64,000 nucleotides of DNA from Hyposmocoma kahamanoa. Taxonomy: Eukaryota; Arthropoda; Insecta; Lepidoptera; Cosmopterigidae. The translations under genes were made by a program, and so were the position numbers. The stretch covers positions 8,413,932-8,477,931 of the forward strand of contig NW_020653945.1 in assembly GCF_003589595.1 (NCBI RefSeq), written 5' to 3'. The notes below the pieces were generated by a model, which ran no database searches, was not told where the DNA came from, and saw only the letters and a program-made list of their open reading frames with translations. Of the stretch, positions 33,330-45,759 are shown one piece after another; position 1 is the first letter of the stretch; every line of letters starts with the position of its first letter.

Positions 33330-33520
33330 TTATGTAAGTCGTGTCCATTTAAAGAATTTTGTAAAGATCGAAACAAGTGAAAAAGGGGCTAAGCCAGGCC
33401 AATACAGTGGATGAGATAAAACATCTTCAACTGCAATAATTTTTAACCGCTTTGTGTGATGTGCGTATCTTGGCATCATTATAATGAAATACGTGTCTTT
33501 ACGATTCATCATTTCTGGAA
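33330..33520 (-). pseudogene. Possible mariner transposase C-terminal remnant
   Basis: On the minus strand, LSHPLYWPGLAPFSLV loosely resembles the HPPYSPDLAPxDFxLF signature that ends the catalytic domain of mariner transposases. The key aspartate is replaced and the flanks do not help, so this is weak. Confidence 0.25.
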
Positions 33521-35239
33521 GCTTTTCGTGAATTATAAACTTAAAATATTCCCGCCTATTCAGAAAATGTGCGAATATTTGAATATTTTAAAATGACCAT
33601 AGGCAATTACAAGAAAAAAAGTAATTCTTTGCTCAAAGTTAGCTAGTGACAAAAACCGCACGGACTTTGTGGCCGAACCTTTCCTTTTCTTATAAGTATA
33701 TTAAATGCATTTGTTATAGTATTTATCACTTCAATTTTGAGATAAATAACTCCTCGATAGCACTATAAAGTAAAAAAAATCGGTACTTAAATATATTGTA
33801 ATAACATAAGCATAACCTTGTATACTTTGTAGTTATTAATTATGAATGTTTTAAAAAAATTATTGGAACAAGGAACAGATAAAGCTTTTACCTTTATCTG
33901 TCGCTAAACTGAGTTCTCATATTCGTCGTTGCGAAGACTAGACGTGTTTTGTGCTCAAGGATGCTCGCCCAATGTGACTGCGGTGCTCCATCAAAGAGCT
34001 GGTGTTCAAACATCCACGCGAGGAAAGGATTCAAAGCACCTATTACTTAAATTTTATATACTTTTAAAAGAAGCATCGACACAACTAGAAGAAGTATTTA
34101 TTACTCTATTTCGGCCAATTTGAAGTTCTTCCTTTGCTTTTATTTCCATATAGATGTCAACATTCCCATGTGTAGCGTCCCTAACTCATTATACGCCGAT
34201 GGTAACGCGCTATAAAGTTGTACTTAGATACGGGATTCGATGGTTACACTTTACAGAGCGCCGTAACATTACGCTTAGCCACAACTTTTGAGTTTCTCTT
34301 CAGGGATGCAGTAAGGCAACTAAGGACTTTTTGTTATCTTACCTAACCCAAAAACCCTTTAATATAATTTCATTTAATGTAATCATTAGAAAGTAACATT
34401 CACAATTCAGACATTTTTGGCAAAATTTTACCTTCTTTCACAATCTATTGATAAATCTGCCGACAACAACTACATAACTATTTAAAATTTTACGAAATCT
34501 GGCAACCCTGCAATTGTTATTTTACTCCACCTTCAAAAAAGACGGACTATAGTGATAAAAACAAAAAACACAAAATATGTAGTCTGCTTCAGAGTTGGAC
34601 ACATTCTATTTATTATACATTTCAAGTAATTTTGTGTAAAGAAATAACTTACCATTAATTATTTAAATACGTCTCTGTTCATTCTTTAATTCGAGCTTTT
34701 GTAATGTTTTCCGTCATTTATTGATCGATGTGCGCGTGTGTTATCTCGTAGCATTCTAATTAGATACAAAAATTTTATTCGATCGGTTAATTTTATGATA
34801 ATTCTTATTGGTAGTGGACAAGAGGTTTTTTATTTCAATTACAAACAGAAATACAAGCTGTAGGTACGTCTTAATTATTCTATATAGGTAGTTGCAAAAA
34901 GTAATGCATACTTGGTTAGTGAAAGAACAATCGAAATAGCAAATTAATTCATTGCTTTATATGTGGTAAGCATGTTAGTATGGTACCTAATGTTTACAAA
35001 AAGCTCTTTCACACATTTAGCTATTTTTGTACGTGCCTTGTAGATATAAAAGTACCTGTTTATCGCTAAACAAAAATATATTCAAATTATAAAACTGTGT
35101 TCACTAAGTCATTTGCACATTATAACCTTAATTTCCTGATTTATTACACCCTGTTCCTAATTTAACACACGATACTCAAAATATTTTCAAAAAAATTTAT
35201 GTTTTTAAGTAATGCAATTAATAGTAGGTAATAACGTCA
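33521..35239. other. Long AT-rich unique stretch
   Basis: No gene and no family repeat beyond a possible 20-bp SINE-A head fragment (GACTTTGTGGCCGAACC) near 33664. A 64-residue plus frame at 33929 shows no domain. Confidence 0.45.
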
Positions 35240-35405
35240 CACACTAACTAGGTAATTCACTGTTTTGTGAGCAACGGAATTCACTCCCAGATCACCCAAA
35301 CCAGAATCAATTTAGGAAATGTCATTTCTCGAATTGATTCTATTGGGAATTGAACACAGGACCCATCCATCTAGCGCAGTGCAAACCGTTGGGCCATCAA
35401 GATTC
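35240..35405 (-). repeat. SINE-D, single tRNA-headed copy
   Basis: The minus strand has TGATGGCCCAACGGTTTGCA (A-box-like) and TGTGTTCAATTCCCAAT (B-box-like) 35-40 bp apart. A body follows with TTCTGGTTTGGGTGATCTGG and GAGTGAATTCCGTTGC. Distinct from SINE-A, B and C; no second copy in the window. Confidence 0.5.
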
Positions 35406-36102
35406 TCAAAATATGACATCCCTTTATGACTAATTCAAATATTTCATTTTGACCATAATATGTTACGCTTTTCAATCGGTGTAGTAGTAATATTGTTCCT
35501 TAATATAATTACGTGCGTAATGTTGACACTTGGTCAAAGAATGCTAATAGATATTAAAATGAACAAAAGAATATACACGATAATTTAAGACAAATAGCCT
35601 AGGACGTTTTTAAAAGATAAGATTAGTGTGACATGCGCATAGAGTTTCCCAACCTCTCTTCTGCAATAAAAGATCCTATAGCACAACTTTGTGCACAGGT
35701 CAACTAATTTGAACACGCCATCTCTATTCAGGTTTGGCAAATAAAAATGAGCAAGAGCGCAAAGGACAGAGCGCCCCATCAAAAAAGGGGTAGCTCGATT
35801 AAGTGTCGGTTTGAGTTTTATTTGCGGCGGGGGAAAGGTTGGGGGACAGGGTAAAGGGGACGTGTGAGCTCAGCGCCGCATTAATCATTAACACAGCCTG
35901 CCTAATGACATCGCCGAAATGGGCCCCGTAGAGATGTGCTAGAACTTTGTCGATGGTTTGATATTTGGTCGTGTAAACTTTGTGGAAATTTTAATAGTTT
36001 GACAAACTAAGCTTGACGATAGAGTCACTTGGTACCTAATTGTTTACCGTAGATATGTTATTTACCTGTGTGTGAACAAGAAAATATATAGTCATGCAGT
36101 AT
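35406..36102. other. Unique stretch with a G-rich island
   Basis: 35820-35945 contains GCGGCGGGGGAAAGGTTGGG, then ATTAATCATTAACACAGCCT and CCTAATGACATCGCC, a mix of G-rich and homeodomain-type sites. Candidate regulatory DNA only. No coding signal. Confidence 0.35.
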
Positions 36103-36282
36103 GCTGGTGAAATTTCAGGCAGATGGGACTTGTCAACTTATGTCTCAGGCTAACGGGCACATTCGCAGTGCCCATCAGATCTTTGCGATTTAAAGCTCTG
36201 AAACTACTATGGACAGGTGTGTCAGTTGCCACCAGGCGCGCAACTTGCTCATTTCGACACTTGGTATCTTGGTATAAAAGAA
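36103..36282 (+). repeat. R290 copy i (5' truncated)
   Basis: It begins GCTGGTGAAATTTCAGGCAG and runs through CTTATGTCTCAGGCTAACGG and GATCTTTGCGATTTAAAGCT to CTTGGTATAAAAG. The first 115 bp of the family are missing, as expected for a retroposon copied from its 3' end. Confidence 0.75.
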
Positions 36283-37137
36283 ATATAAATTTAATAAAAT
36301 CGATCCGGCAAAACTGTTTTGAAAAAGTTTTTGAATTGACAAAAAATTATAGTGCGTTCATACATATGTATGGATTTCACGGTTTCGGTACTAGGTTTTA
36401 TTGTAGGATAAAGTTATTCAAACACAAAGCGTATTATATTTCTAGATTCTAACTAGAAACACCCAATATTACATTTGCACAAAAGCTTTAATGACGCCAT
36501 CGAATACCATATATAGGAAAGTATCGATTATTTCCCATCACTACCGCTGATATTAGATGTCGCTATTAACTCCGCAAAACGTAATTAATCGAATAAGTTT
36601 ATGATTGATATAACCAGTTTGTGGGGCGCTTAATTCACTTTCCCAATTTAAGGAGCCGCTTTTATAAAGTTATCCTTTGAATTGATTGGCTCTATCGCTC
36701 TGATTTCGTCACGATTCAATTCAATTATGAATTATACCCTCACAGCGACTGCGGAAGCGCGAATAACTAAGGAAATTAAATGAAAGGAAATTTATAATAA
36801 CATTACGAACGTTTCTTACGATATAATATCACTCGGTAAACTTCTTACCGTTATGGATAACGTTTGGGGCTGTTATTTTCTAGATCACTTTATACCGTCT
36901 CTACAAAATAAATTCAAGAGAATATTATCAAGTAAATAAATCAAAGCCAAAGTTTATGTTAAAATATTTATTATTATCATGTGTTATACTGTGAAGTGTG
37001 TTACGTATAATGTTACGTAAAATAGTATCAACGTAACTCTGTTAAAGTAGTGTAATCTTAAAAAACCATAACTACAAAGTGACATGAAAAACGTAATATA
37101 CATTTTTATTTAAAATAAACTGTAATAAGCGGGGATT
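36283..37137. other. No gene recognised; homeodomain-rich patch
   Basis: 36540-36740 has GTAATTAATCGAATAAG, ATGATTGATATAACC and GGAGCCGCTTTTATAAAG in a less AT-skewed context. Regulatory function is a guess. Confidence 0.35.
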
Positions 37138-37487
37138 TTTAAGTAGGAGGCAAATGAGCTAAGAGCCACTTGACGGGAGGTGGTTTATCGTCGCCCATGG
37201 ACATCTGTAACATCAGATGAGCTATCTACGCGCTAACAGCCTTGAGATCTGTGTTGACTCGCTTTTTGAGAAACCCTGTGTCATAGCACAGGAAATACTT
37301 CTGGAAGGAGACTGTTCCACATCTTGCAGGTTCGAGGAAGGAACAAATGTGATGCCCGCGTGGTTTTAAAGTTCCTCTGAGCACATCTCACTATAGAGAC
37401 GGTGGAACACACTCAGAGAGCCAACGATTACATGACTCAGCCAGGCATGAGCATAGACGTGGAAGATGATAACATGAATATGTTTTT
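37138..37487 (+). repeat. Non-LTR-associated repeat
   Basis: GAGCCACTTGACGGGAGGTG, CATCGTCGCCCATGGACATC (as TCGTCGCCCATGGACATC), GAAACCCTGTGTCATAGC and GGAAGGAGACTGTTCCACAT resemble a 3' repeat I know from many lepidopteran sequences. It abuts the jockey-like remnant, but whether both belong to one element is unclear. Confidence 0.45.
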
Positions 37488-38220
37488 AATATTATTTGGA
37501 CTCCACATTACGAAATGTACATCAAACGTTTGGAAAGTGTTCAAAAACGCTTTCTATATCACTTGGCATATGGTGATTTTAGGGCTAGGAGACTTCCGGG
37601 GTACTTACATAGACTCGAGCATTACAATTTCACTTCTTTGATCAACTGTAGAAAGAGACTTGATTTAATATTCCTACATAAACTTGTTAACGGTTCATTA
37701 GATTGCCTGAGTTATTGATTATATTGCTATTCAATACTCCTTGTCGGTTGCCCAGGAAAAGCGCTTACCACTTTTTTGCCGTACCAGGTTCAAAAACGAA
37801 CCTCTGTCATTTCACTTTTTTGCCAAGGCTCTGCAGGAGGTATAACTCGCTTTCAAAATCACATGATTTGGACATTGGTCTTGGATTAAACAATTACAAA
37901 AGAAGGCTGGGTGACATTATAAATACATAAATTACATTTCAGTTAATTTTATAGTACTTAGTAAATTCTCTCAAATTTATATTTTAATATTTTTAATTTT
38001 TAAATCAGTTTATGTATCGATTTTATAAGGAGGTAGATTAATTATATATTCGGATAAATTAAAATAATAATAATTTTGTTAATATTTCATGGCATATTGT
38101 TGTCATTGCATGCTGTGATGTTCCTTAAGTGTAGAAGCGCTTAGTTTTAAGCTATTATGTTCGATATTTAATGTGTAGTGTTTTTCTATGTGGAAAGTCC
38201 TGAATGAATAAATAAATATT
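37488..38220 (+). pseudogene. Jockey-like non-LTR retrotransposon, 3' remnant
   Basis: Starting at a WTPHYEMYIKRLESVQKRF segment, which opens the post-catalytic region of jockey-clade reverse transcriptases, it continues YHLAYGDFRARRLPGYLHR, LIFLHKLVNGSLDC. After a frameshift near 37710 it goes on with PELL, RLPRKSAYHFFAVPG and RLCRRYNSLS. The 3' UTR runs to a CTGAATGAATAAATAAATA tail near 38218, the typical ending of these elements. The endonuclease and palm domains are absent. Dead 5'-truncated copy. Confidence 0.75.
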
Positions 38221-39331
38221 ACGTCAAAATCGGCTCAACTTCAAAGCCGCCTTACATTAAGTGACACGGTATGTAATTCCGTCCAACAACTATATAATAT
38301 AATAAGCAATTCGTCATAAATATTGGTAAAGTTTATCAACAGTGACATATTTTATTCATATTTTATAAGCTTATTGTAATATACTTAGTTATTGTAATAG
38401 ACTAAGTCATTGTTCTTTTTAGGCAACACACTTGACGGACGTAAGACCTAGCTACCCATAGTACAGGGTCAGATTCTAGTTTGGGAGCAAAGGACATCTC
38501 TGTACCTTATTTTTGTGTGTTTTGCAGTAAAGATATAAGATATTAGTGACTATAGAAATGTAGTAACTGTGTATTAGTATTATTAAAATGTTAGTGTAGA
38601 CAGAAGGTTCAAAGTAAACATTGTTGCTCTAGAGCGAGTTTGTTGAAAACACCAAATTAAAGAAATTACGTTGAAGTAATATTGTACTGGTGACGCATAC
38701 GCGTGTTGGCGTCATCATATAAATGTCGACAGTATTCGAATAATTGCTTTAAAAATTGTTGCTTTCGTCTAGTTACATAAATGTAATTTTAGGTATCCGA
38801 ACAGTAAGGGGAATCAAAAACGAACGAATGATATCATCAGCAAAGTCTCTCTAACAAATAAAATGGAAAAATGTTCAAAGCGACACGAGTATGCAAGCAG
38901 ATACGTGTTAATTTAACACGTTAGTGATCGAACGCCCTTTGGTGGAAAGCGATGTAAAAACGGGAGGGCCGGGAGACGCAATTTGTAATATTTCACGAGC
39001 CAGTAGATGCTTATTAACTAGGCGTGCAAAAAAAAAGAAACAGGGGTGTGCAACAATTTTGTGATATGTTCAGAAAGTTAGCGTGAAACATTTTTGTTAA
39101 ATAGGCTTATTGACATTGGGTGATGAAAAGCAAAAGAAAAAGCGATATAATAGCGTATAAAGTCATGGTTATCAAGTAACAGTAATGTTTGAAGAATCTT
39201 GTCTACGCAACTTCCGAGCGATCTTTGATCGTTTGACCTCAAACATAAGCAGGGACAAAAATTATTTCAGCTGCTTCAAGGAAACGATAACACAATACGG
39301 TTGTACTTCACATTATACAATAAATTAAGAT
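38221..39331. other. No feature recognised
   Basis: AT-rich unique sequence with a small GC-rich patch near 38940 (GGGAGGGCCGGGAGACGC). Confidence 0.45.
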
Positions 39332-39445
39332 TCATCATCAACTAATCCATATAATATGTATATCCGCAGTGCTGGCCCATTGCGGGTTGTGGACTTCACA
39401 CGTTATCCAAGAGTTGTGAAACTTCTTCAACGTGCAGGTTTAATC
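39332..39445 (-). repeat. SINE-B copy 5 (3' end only)
   Basis: ATTCATCATCAACTA (tail), CAGTGCTGGCCCATTGCGGG, TTGTGGACTTCACACG and AACTTCTTCAACGTGCAGG parallel the minus-strand layout of the copy at 18.4 kb. Confidence 0.5.
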
Positions 39446-39548
39446 TCGATTTCCTTACCGTTACCTACTGTTATTGATATTTAATTCTAAATTTAATGTA
39501 CGTAACTTAGAAATTAAATTCATAGTTACCTACACGACGCTGCAGAGG

Positions 39549-39837
39549 TTTAGTCGCAGTAAAGGTCCTTGTGATCGAGTCCGTCCAAAGAAGTACAGCC
39601 ACCTTACCTATTTCTACCAAATATGAGCGTTACTGCGTCCTAGTTTTAAAGGGTAATGGTGCTGGTGAAACCACACATACATAGGACTTGTATATTTATG
39701 TCTCAGGGTGACGAGCACAGTATCAGTGCTCCTCAGGTTTTTGCTATTTAAAGCTCTGACACTGTTATGAACAGACGTGTCGCTTACCAACAGACACGCG
39801 ACTTGTTCGTCTCGTCACTTGGTATAATAAAAAAAAG
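39549..39837 (+). repeat. R290 copy j, near full-length
   Basis: TTTAGTCGCAGTAAAGGTCC, CCACCTTACCTATTTCTACC, CTCAGGGTGACGAGCAC, GTGCTCCTCAGGTTTTTGC and GTCTCGTCACTTGGTATAAT, then AAAAAAAG. The first hairpin is deleted (CCAAATATGAGCGTTACTGC). The A-rich tail is clear. Confidence 0.8.
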
Positions 39838-40216
39838 AATCTTTCTCTCACTGAACCTCCACCGCCACTCATTAAGTTAAATGTTAAGAATATCAAATTG
39901 TTCAATGAAAAAATAATTTAATTCGGGCATCTAAAAGTATCTATGTCGTGCAGCACCCCTGACTAATGCAAAAAGTCGTTCCTGTCTAGTCGGGGCCGTA
40001 GTGTACGACTGCAGTTGATAACATTATCTCTACGAATGTTGTGATTTCCATATAGTACGACTGATTTGATTTGATAGATAATTGAATAAAATGCGCGACC
40101 AACAACTGAAATGAATAAAAGGCTGATTGCTAGGAGAGGCATTCAAGAACGAGTCGCTGAGCACAAGACAACACCACAATACATTTACTCTGTATCAGAT
40201 AGCTGGTTGTGTAGTG

Positions 40217-40246
40217 TCGTTTATTGTAGCTCACTACAATAAACGA
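40217..40246. repeat. Perfect 13-bp hairpin, 4-nt loop
   Basis: TCGTTTATTGTAG, loop CTCA, then CTACAATAAACGA. It lies in otherwise unique sequence. Confidence 0.85.
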
Positions 40247-40325
40247 AGTACATACTTTCCGTGTTACGTTTTGTTTTCGTTCTATTTTCTTCTAAAGGGT
40301 AGTGAGTACCCATCATGGATAGTAT

Positions 40326-40328
<3 letters not shown>

Positions 40329-40362
<34 letters not shown>
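40329..40362. repeat. (CT)n microsatellite
   Basis: About 16 uninterrupted CT units. Length is probably polymorphic between individuals. Confidence 0.9.
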
Positions 40363-40363
<1 letters not shown>

Positions 40364-40433
40364 AAATAAATTTTCATTAAACAAAACGTTGTTTACCAGA
40401 ATATGTATTATAATTATAATATAATTTTTTTTT

Positions 40434-40558
40434 TTCAAACAAACCAACGTTTCGGGCACTTTACAGGTATTTTTATTTATGTGAAAAAACAAATATACGC
40501 GATTTAGATCAGAGAAAATGTTTCATTTCCTATGTATAACCTAAGAACTTAGTATACC
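40434..40558. repeat. Repeat F copy (partial foldback)
   Basis: TTTTTTCAAACAAACCAACG and TTTCGGGCACTTTACAGG read plus. GAAAAAACAAATATACGCG, GATTTAGATCAGAG and TTTCATTTCCTATGTATAAC, with CTAAGAACTTAGTA, read inverse. Same head-to-head arrangement as 8564-8770, with the left half shortened. Confidence 0.6.
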
Positions 40559-40689
40559 AGAATGGCGTCACGTAAACACTTTACGCATAACGTAGTTGAA
40601 GTGTAACTTGAAAGCATAACTTATTCAAGACTTTTACATACCATTATTTATCTACATCCCATCAGTGTATTTATTTATCTACATCATGT

Positions 40690-41010
40690 CTACATCCCAT
40701 CGGTGCATTTCATATATAAATAACAAAATCCATCCCCAAAAGTCAAACTTACATGCACATGTTCCCTAGTACTTACAGACTCCTTCGCCTGCCCTGCCTC
40801 CATAACTTTTACCGGGAAGTTATTAATCGCGTCCCAGGAGAAAAGGGGAGACAAGGGGGCTGCAAAGGAGAGGGGGACACTTAGCCGCCGGTGCCCAGTA
40901 AATAGCACTTTCAGCCGCAATGGGCCGGGTTTACCGGCCAAATTGACTGCTCTCCATCTAATGGAAGTTAATGCGAAACGTTATGCCGAATCGTCAATGT
41001 CTAAATGACT
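40690..41010. other. GC-rich unique island
   Basis: GGGGAGACAAGGGGGCTGC, GCCGGTGCCCAGTAAATAGC, GGGCCGGGTTTACCGGCC and CTAATGGAAGTTAATGCG stand out from AT-rich flanks. An 83-residue minus frame crosses it without a recognisable domain. Conserved non-coding DNA or an unidentified exon are possible; nothing decides. Confidence 0.35.
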
Positions 41011-41626
41011 GTTAATTAGATACTGTACATAAAGGCACTATAAAAGCATGACCGTATGTTTTGGTACATAGAGTCGGTGAGTTAACAACTTAATTTCTGT
41101 GCAATTGTTTCGAGAAGCGATTGCAAAAAAGATAGAAAGAATGGCACGTTTTTCGCCGAAAAGATCAAAGAATTACAATAATGAAAACCTTAAAAAACTT
41201 CGTGAATAGGATTTTTTTATTCTTACATACCCGATTCATAATAACGGTGGCAGAATAGCGGTAGGTATAAAAGGGAAAAGAGGAACGCCCTACCTAATAA
41301 TAGGTAAAATCGTTTAAACTATACGTAGAGACATTAGCCTCCTTTCACTTAGACATGGTTGTACCTCTCACCTTGTGGCACACAAACTTGAAACTTAAGT
41401 TGAACGTATAAGGTTGACGCGCACGTTAGAAGGGATTGCTTGCTGTTGAAATGTATAGGGCGGGCCGCCCAAACGTTTAGCGACCGTTTAACTAAGGCCT
41501 CGAGGTAGGGACACTCCCACGAGGGATCTTGCCTCCAATGTGCTTGATACTACACGATTTCATAAGACCTTTATGTATTTTAAGAAGCGAATAGGTAGCA
41601 TGTAATAAGTAGATGACCTATATAGA

Positions 41627-41664
41627 ATATTTATGGGATATAGTACTTACTGTCCCATAAATAT
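41627..41664. repeat. 12-bp inverted repeat
   Basis: ATATTTATGGGA and TCCCATAAATAT with a 14-nt spacer, immediately beside a repeat F fragment. Confidence 0.8.
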
Positions 41665-41675
41665 AGTATGTCGGC

Positions 41676-41802
41676 TGACAGTCAGCCATGACTATGGGAT
41701 CTGTAAAGAGCCCCAAACAAATACCCATATGTGATTTTGATCCGAAAAATAGTTTCATTTCATATGAGCAACAATCGTGAAAACCTAAGAAGTCAATAAA
41801 AT
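41676..41802 (-). repeat. Repeat F fragment, minus
   Basis: GACTATGGGATCTGTAAAGA, GATCCGAAAAATAGTTTC, GAGCAACAATCGTGAAAACC and CTAAGAAGTC, the inverse of the F left half and core. Confidence 0.55.
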
Positions 41803-42744
41803 TAGACATTTTCAACTATTAGCTATCCTTAAATAATGACTACAGCTTGTAGATTTTTCTGACTTCTTTAGCACCTTGAATGCCACCATGAGATATTTCC
41901 CAGAAAAACAGGGTATTATTAAGAAAGGTAATAGGTCCGGCGGGCACTTTGAAAGCTGCGAGGATATTATATCTTGGCACTATAAATAAAACAAGCAATT
42001 GAAAAAACTACTATATCGATAACCTGGATGCGTCCATTCTAGTAGTAATAGAAATCTAACTATACGTGGGAACTCATAATAATATCATAATGATATTAGC
42101 TTTTGTCTTTTTTTAATCTGTGGTGTTATTTGTGGTACACAAATAAATAAATATCATTCTTGCTTTTCTTCTTTCTTCAAATCTACCCAGTTTTTAGTTT
42201 TCTAAACATTAAAGTAGAGTTTACACTGACAAATTCTTGATTTCCTAATTCGTTGCACATAATGTAGACGCGGTGATAATGTTTGGCATTCCGTGCTGCA
42301 GCAAGATACACTCATGTCTCTGCGCTCGTTCCTATTTCAAATGTCATTTATTTGTACCCGCGCTCCTACCTTGTATGCATGGCGAGTGTGTCGTCTACAT
42401 ACTTGACTAGCCACTCATTTCGACGTGTTAGTTTTCGCCTTTTAATACGGCATGTAGTGTAGACAGTAAATCTGATAAGGTGAAAGTATGATGTTTGTTA
42501 TACATTCGAGGTTCAACGAACGAGATTAGATAGCCCGTAGGGTATTTTTTGACCGCCCCTTTTACTTGCGAGCAAAAGTTATCACGCAGTCACACAATGA
42601 CGTATACAAACCAATATTATGGAGTATAATCTTAATTCAGATGAATTCAACAAATACGATTATGCAACCATATATTAATAACGATAGCGGATATAAGTCT
42701 TTCCAACATTGTCGTTGTATGGTGGCCCTCCGCAAGTAATATTC
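41803..42744. other. No feature recognised
   Basis: AT-rich, then mixed composition at 42230-42440 with GTAGACGCGG and GTGTAGACAG near its ends, which might mark a small foldback element. The evidence is insufficient. Confidence 0.4.
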
Positions 42745-43110
42745 ATAATATATTACATCGTAGTCCACTGCTGGACATAGGCCTATTCCACTATGCGACG
42801 TTTTGGGCTGGTCCTCAGCCTGTAGCATCCAACTGTGCTCGCAGCCTTTGGCAGATCGTCACACCATCTGGCCAAAAGGCGTACCAAATTACGTTTGTCG
42901 AGCTGTGTTCTCCAGTCAAGAACTCGTTTCCCCCATCGGTAATCGGTTCTTCGACAAATATGGCCAGCCCACTGCCCCTTCAGCTAGCTTATTCTACCAG
43001 ATATGTCAATGACCTTGGTTTTCGGTCGGATAACCTCATTTCGAATCTCATATTTCAGAGAAACTCCGAACATAGTTCGTTCCATAGCTCGCTGAACTGG
43101 TGAATTAGTC
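42745..43110 (-). pseudogene. RTE-type non-LTR retrotransposon, C-terminal remnant
   Basis: On the minus strand the sequence reads VQRAMERTMFGVSLKYEIRN, VIRPKTKVIDISGRIS, then WAGHICRRTDYRWGKRVLDW, RWCDDLPKAA and YVQQWT. These are the ordered landmarks of the C-terminal end of RTE-type endonuclease/reverse-transcriptase proteins. At least one stop (after GRIS) and frameshifts break it. Only the last 110 or so codons remain. Confidence 0.8.
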
Positions 43111-44058
43111 GTATCGTGATTGGTATTATAAAGATTCAACAACGCACTATTACACTTTGAGCATAGAAAAACGTTCTAATGATTTATAACTGTATAATTA
43201 TCCCATACAATTATCAAGATTCCACATTCAGCGTACAGTAGGGTGGTGTAGCGAGTAACGAACGCGCGTTTGATATGTTAATTCCGGTAATTTCTACCTT
43301 TTCACTGCTTTTACAAGTGTTCACGTCTTCATGACGGCATCACTGCATTGTACACTTAGCTTTATTTTTTATTCACTACAGTACTTGGGAACCGTTATGA
43401 ATTCGTACTGATTTAAAACTTGTACGACGGTTGATCAGCAGATATTATACTGGCTGCTCAATCAATTTTGTCATATGTTATTCGAAGATAAGCATATGGA
43501 GACTTTTAATGCATTATTAAACAGTCTAAATATAGTTTTATATCGTTTTATGTGTATATATGTAACTAGACAAATATTAGTATTTTTTATATATTATTAT
43601 TTCGTTGTTGTAAGTACTTTCTAAAAGCTTAGCTTCAAGTACCAAAACTAGCAAATCCTCGTCGAATTACAGAATAAAGCAGTTATAATCAATTTGCGAC
43701 ACCTCTCTCAGCAACATAATCTAATTTTAATATTTAAAAGTGTCAACATTACGGTGCTTCTTCGCTCCGTGTTTTGAATACGAAATCGAATCGGGAAACG
43801 AGAAGCCATGTTGCTTTTAGCACCCTTTAATGGCGGAGTATAATAAAGCACCCTGACTAAAGTGTAAATGAAGGGAATTGATATTTAAGCGACGAGTTTT
43901 TAATGCAAGAAACGACGTTTTTATGTTGCCACGTTATCTAATTGTATACTTTTTTTAAGTATATAAATTTACAGCGACAGCAACAATACTTGTGTATTTT
44001 CGACACAAGTTCTATATTATGTATGAAAGGTTATGTAGAGTCGAAGCTTAATAGATAC
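43111..44058. other. No feature recognised
   Basis: AT-rich unique sequence. Confidence 0.45.
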
Positions 44059-44369
44059 TTTAGTAACAGTAGAGCTCCTTATAAAAGAGTTCGTCCAGGG
44101 AAGTACTGCCACCTTATCTATTACTGCCGTCAGGCAGTAATGTGGGCATTAGGTAGTATTCCGGTTTTGAAGGGTTCAGAGTGCTGGTGAAATTACACGC
44201 ACGTGGAACTTGTCAACTTATGTCTCAGGGTGACTGGCGCAATGGCAGTGCCCCTCAGATTTTTGAGATTTAAAGCTCTGGTAGGCACTTTTGTTGTTAT
44301 GGACAGGCGTATAGCCTACCACCAAGGGCACGACTTGTTAGTCCCGTCACTTGGTATCATAAAATAAAT
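44059..44369 (+). repeat. R290 copy k, full-length
   Basis: Complete from CTTTAGTAACAGTAGAGCTC to CCCGTCACTTGGTATCATAA with an AATAAA-like tail. The first hairpin is partly disrupted (GCAGTAATGTGGGCATTAGG) and the second weakly paired. With copies g and j it defines the family limits. Confidence 0.85.
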
Positions 44370-45758
44370 GAGACAAAATTGTTACTCTGGTACATATTGC
44401 TTTGGTACTCTTCAAATAATATCGTCGTATATACAAGTAGTACAAGACTCAGAAGATTTAAAAATTAAGTACACTGTTAATAAACATTCCCTGTACCTAC
44501 TGAAGGCACTGTTTATGATTATGTTTACCATATTTAAAACCTGTACGCCAATAATTTATATACATACATGAATGTATATATATCTTTTATACAGTCTATA
44601 ATAACAAAAATTACCGACGCCTGAATTAAATTACCGATAAACCGAGATTAAATTTACCGACGCCTGACGTTTGTTTGTTTGCCTATTTTGAAGGCCACGA
44701 GTACTTGTGTTTTACCTTTTTACTTAATAAGTAAAAAAAACCAAATTGTCTCGGTGATCACGTCAACTAGCTAGGTGATTTTTACTTCTGTATTTGAACA
44801 ACTGCTATCTACATGATTGGATGTTTACTCATGAATCGAATTCACATCAATATTTTTCTTTTTGTCATAACTATAACAAATATTATCGAGAAATAAAAAA
44901 TTGGTTATGCGTGGACAAACCTGTGAATTATCCACCCTAGCTGGGACCTCTGCCCAAACTAGAGGTGAGTGCGCATCATTATCTACTAGAATCATTGACC
45001 TACTAGAATAGAGCTAAGAACTGAGATTTATTAGTTTCAACATACTTTAAATAGTAATTTCATATATTTTCATTTTCATAGATAGTATTTTCCGTTATTC
45101 TAAATCATATCTAGTATTGATTGATGTAACACAGTTTTCCGCTCCGTTTTGATACATAATAGGCATTACTGCTTGAATCTATCTGTCTTTAGCAAACTCG
45201 TAACAAACTAGATTTTCCATCTTCATTCTGCTTCATCAATAATTTTTCTCCATCTGTAGTTCCTCAAAGAGGAGAGAGTGCGTGTTACAAATCCGCAATT
45301 AGCGCCGCACAGCTCAGATTATGTCGGCGTTTAAATTCGTTAGGCGCGGGCGTGTTGTGTCCGTCCTACACCAAAAGACTCCATAATACCAGATAAGACA
45401 CCGCGCTGAAATACGTCTCCTTGGTATTTAATTTTTATTTAAATAGGTATAAGATAATCATGTATTAGACTCGTATATAATATTTATTACCTCTTCTGCC
45501 TGCATGATATTATTACGTTTGTCCTGTTATTCGAGGATATACCCTCTCGTTTGTCTTTTGTTTCCCTGCATTTAGTTTTTGTGTGCAATAAAAAGCTGTT
45601 GTATTGACTTTACGTAGAGATTTCTTGCAATGATTGAAAACGAAATATTTAAACATTTTTCTGTTAACAGAATGTAATTGAGAGATTATAGTTCTTTTTT
45701 AAATTAGATTTACGAGCAAGGAATAAAGTGAAATACTTAGCTCATATTACCTGCATGG
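44370..45758. other. Unique stretch with a short tandem motif
   Basis: TTACCGACGCCTGA occurs twice and TTACCGATAAACCGAGATTA once at about 44611-44670, a small tandem array. GC-rich AATTAGCGCCGCACAGCTCA lies near 45300. No gene. Confidence 0.4.
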
Positions 45759-45759
45759 A

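Noticed and set aside
40329..40362. (CT)n tract as a GAGA-type regulatory element
   Set aside because: A simple microsatellite explains it; no other promoter feature is nearby.
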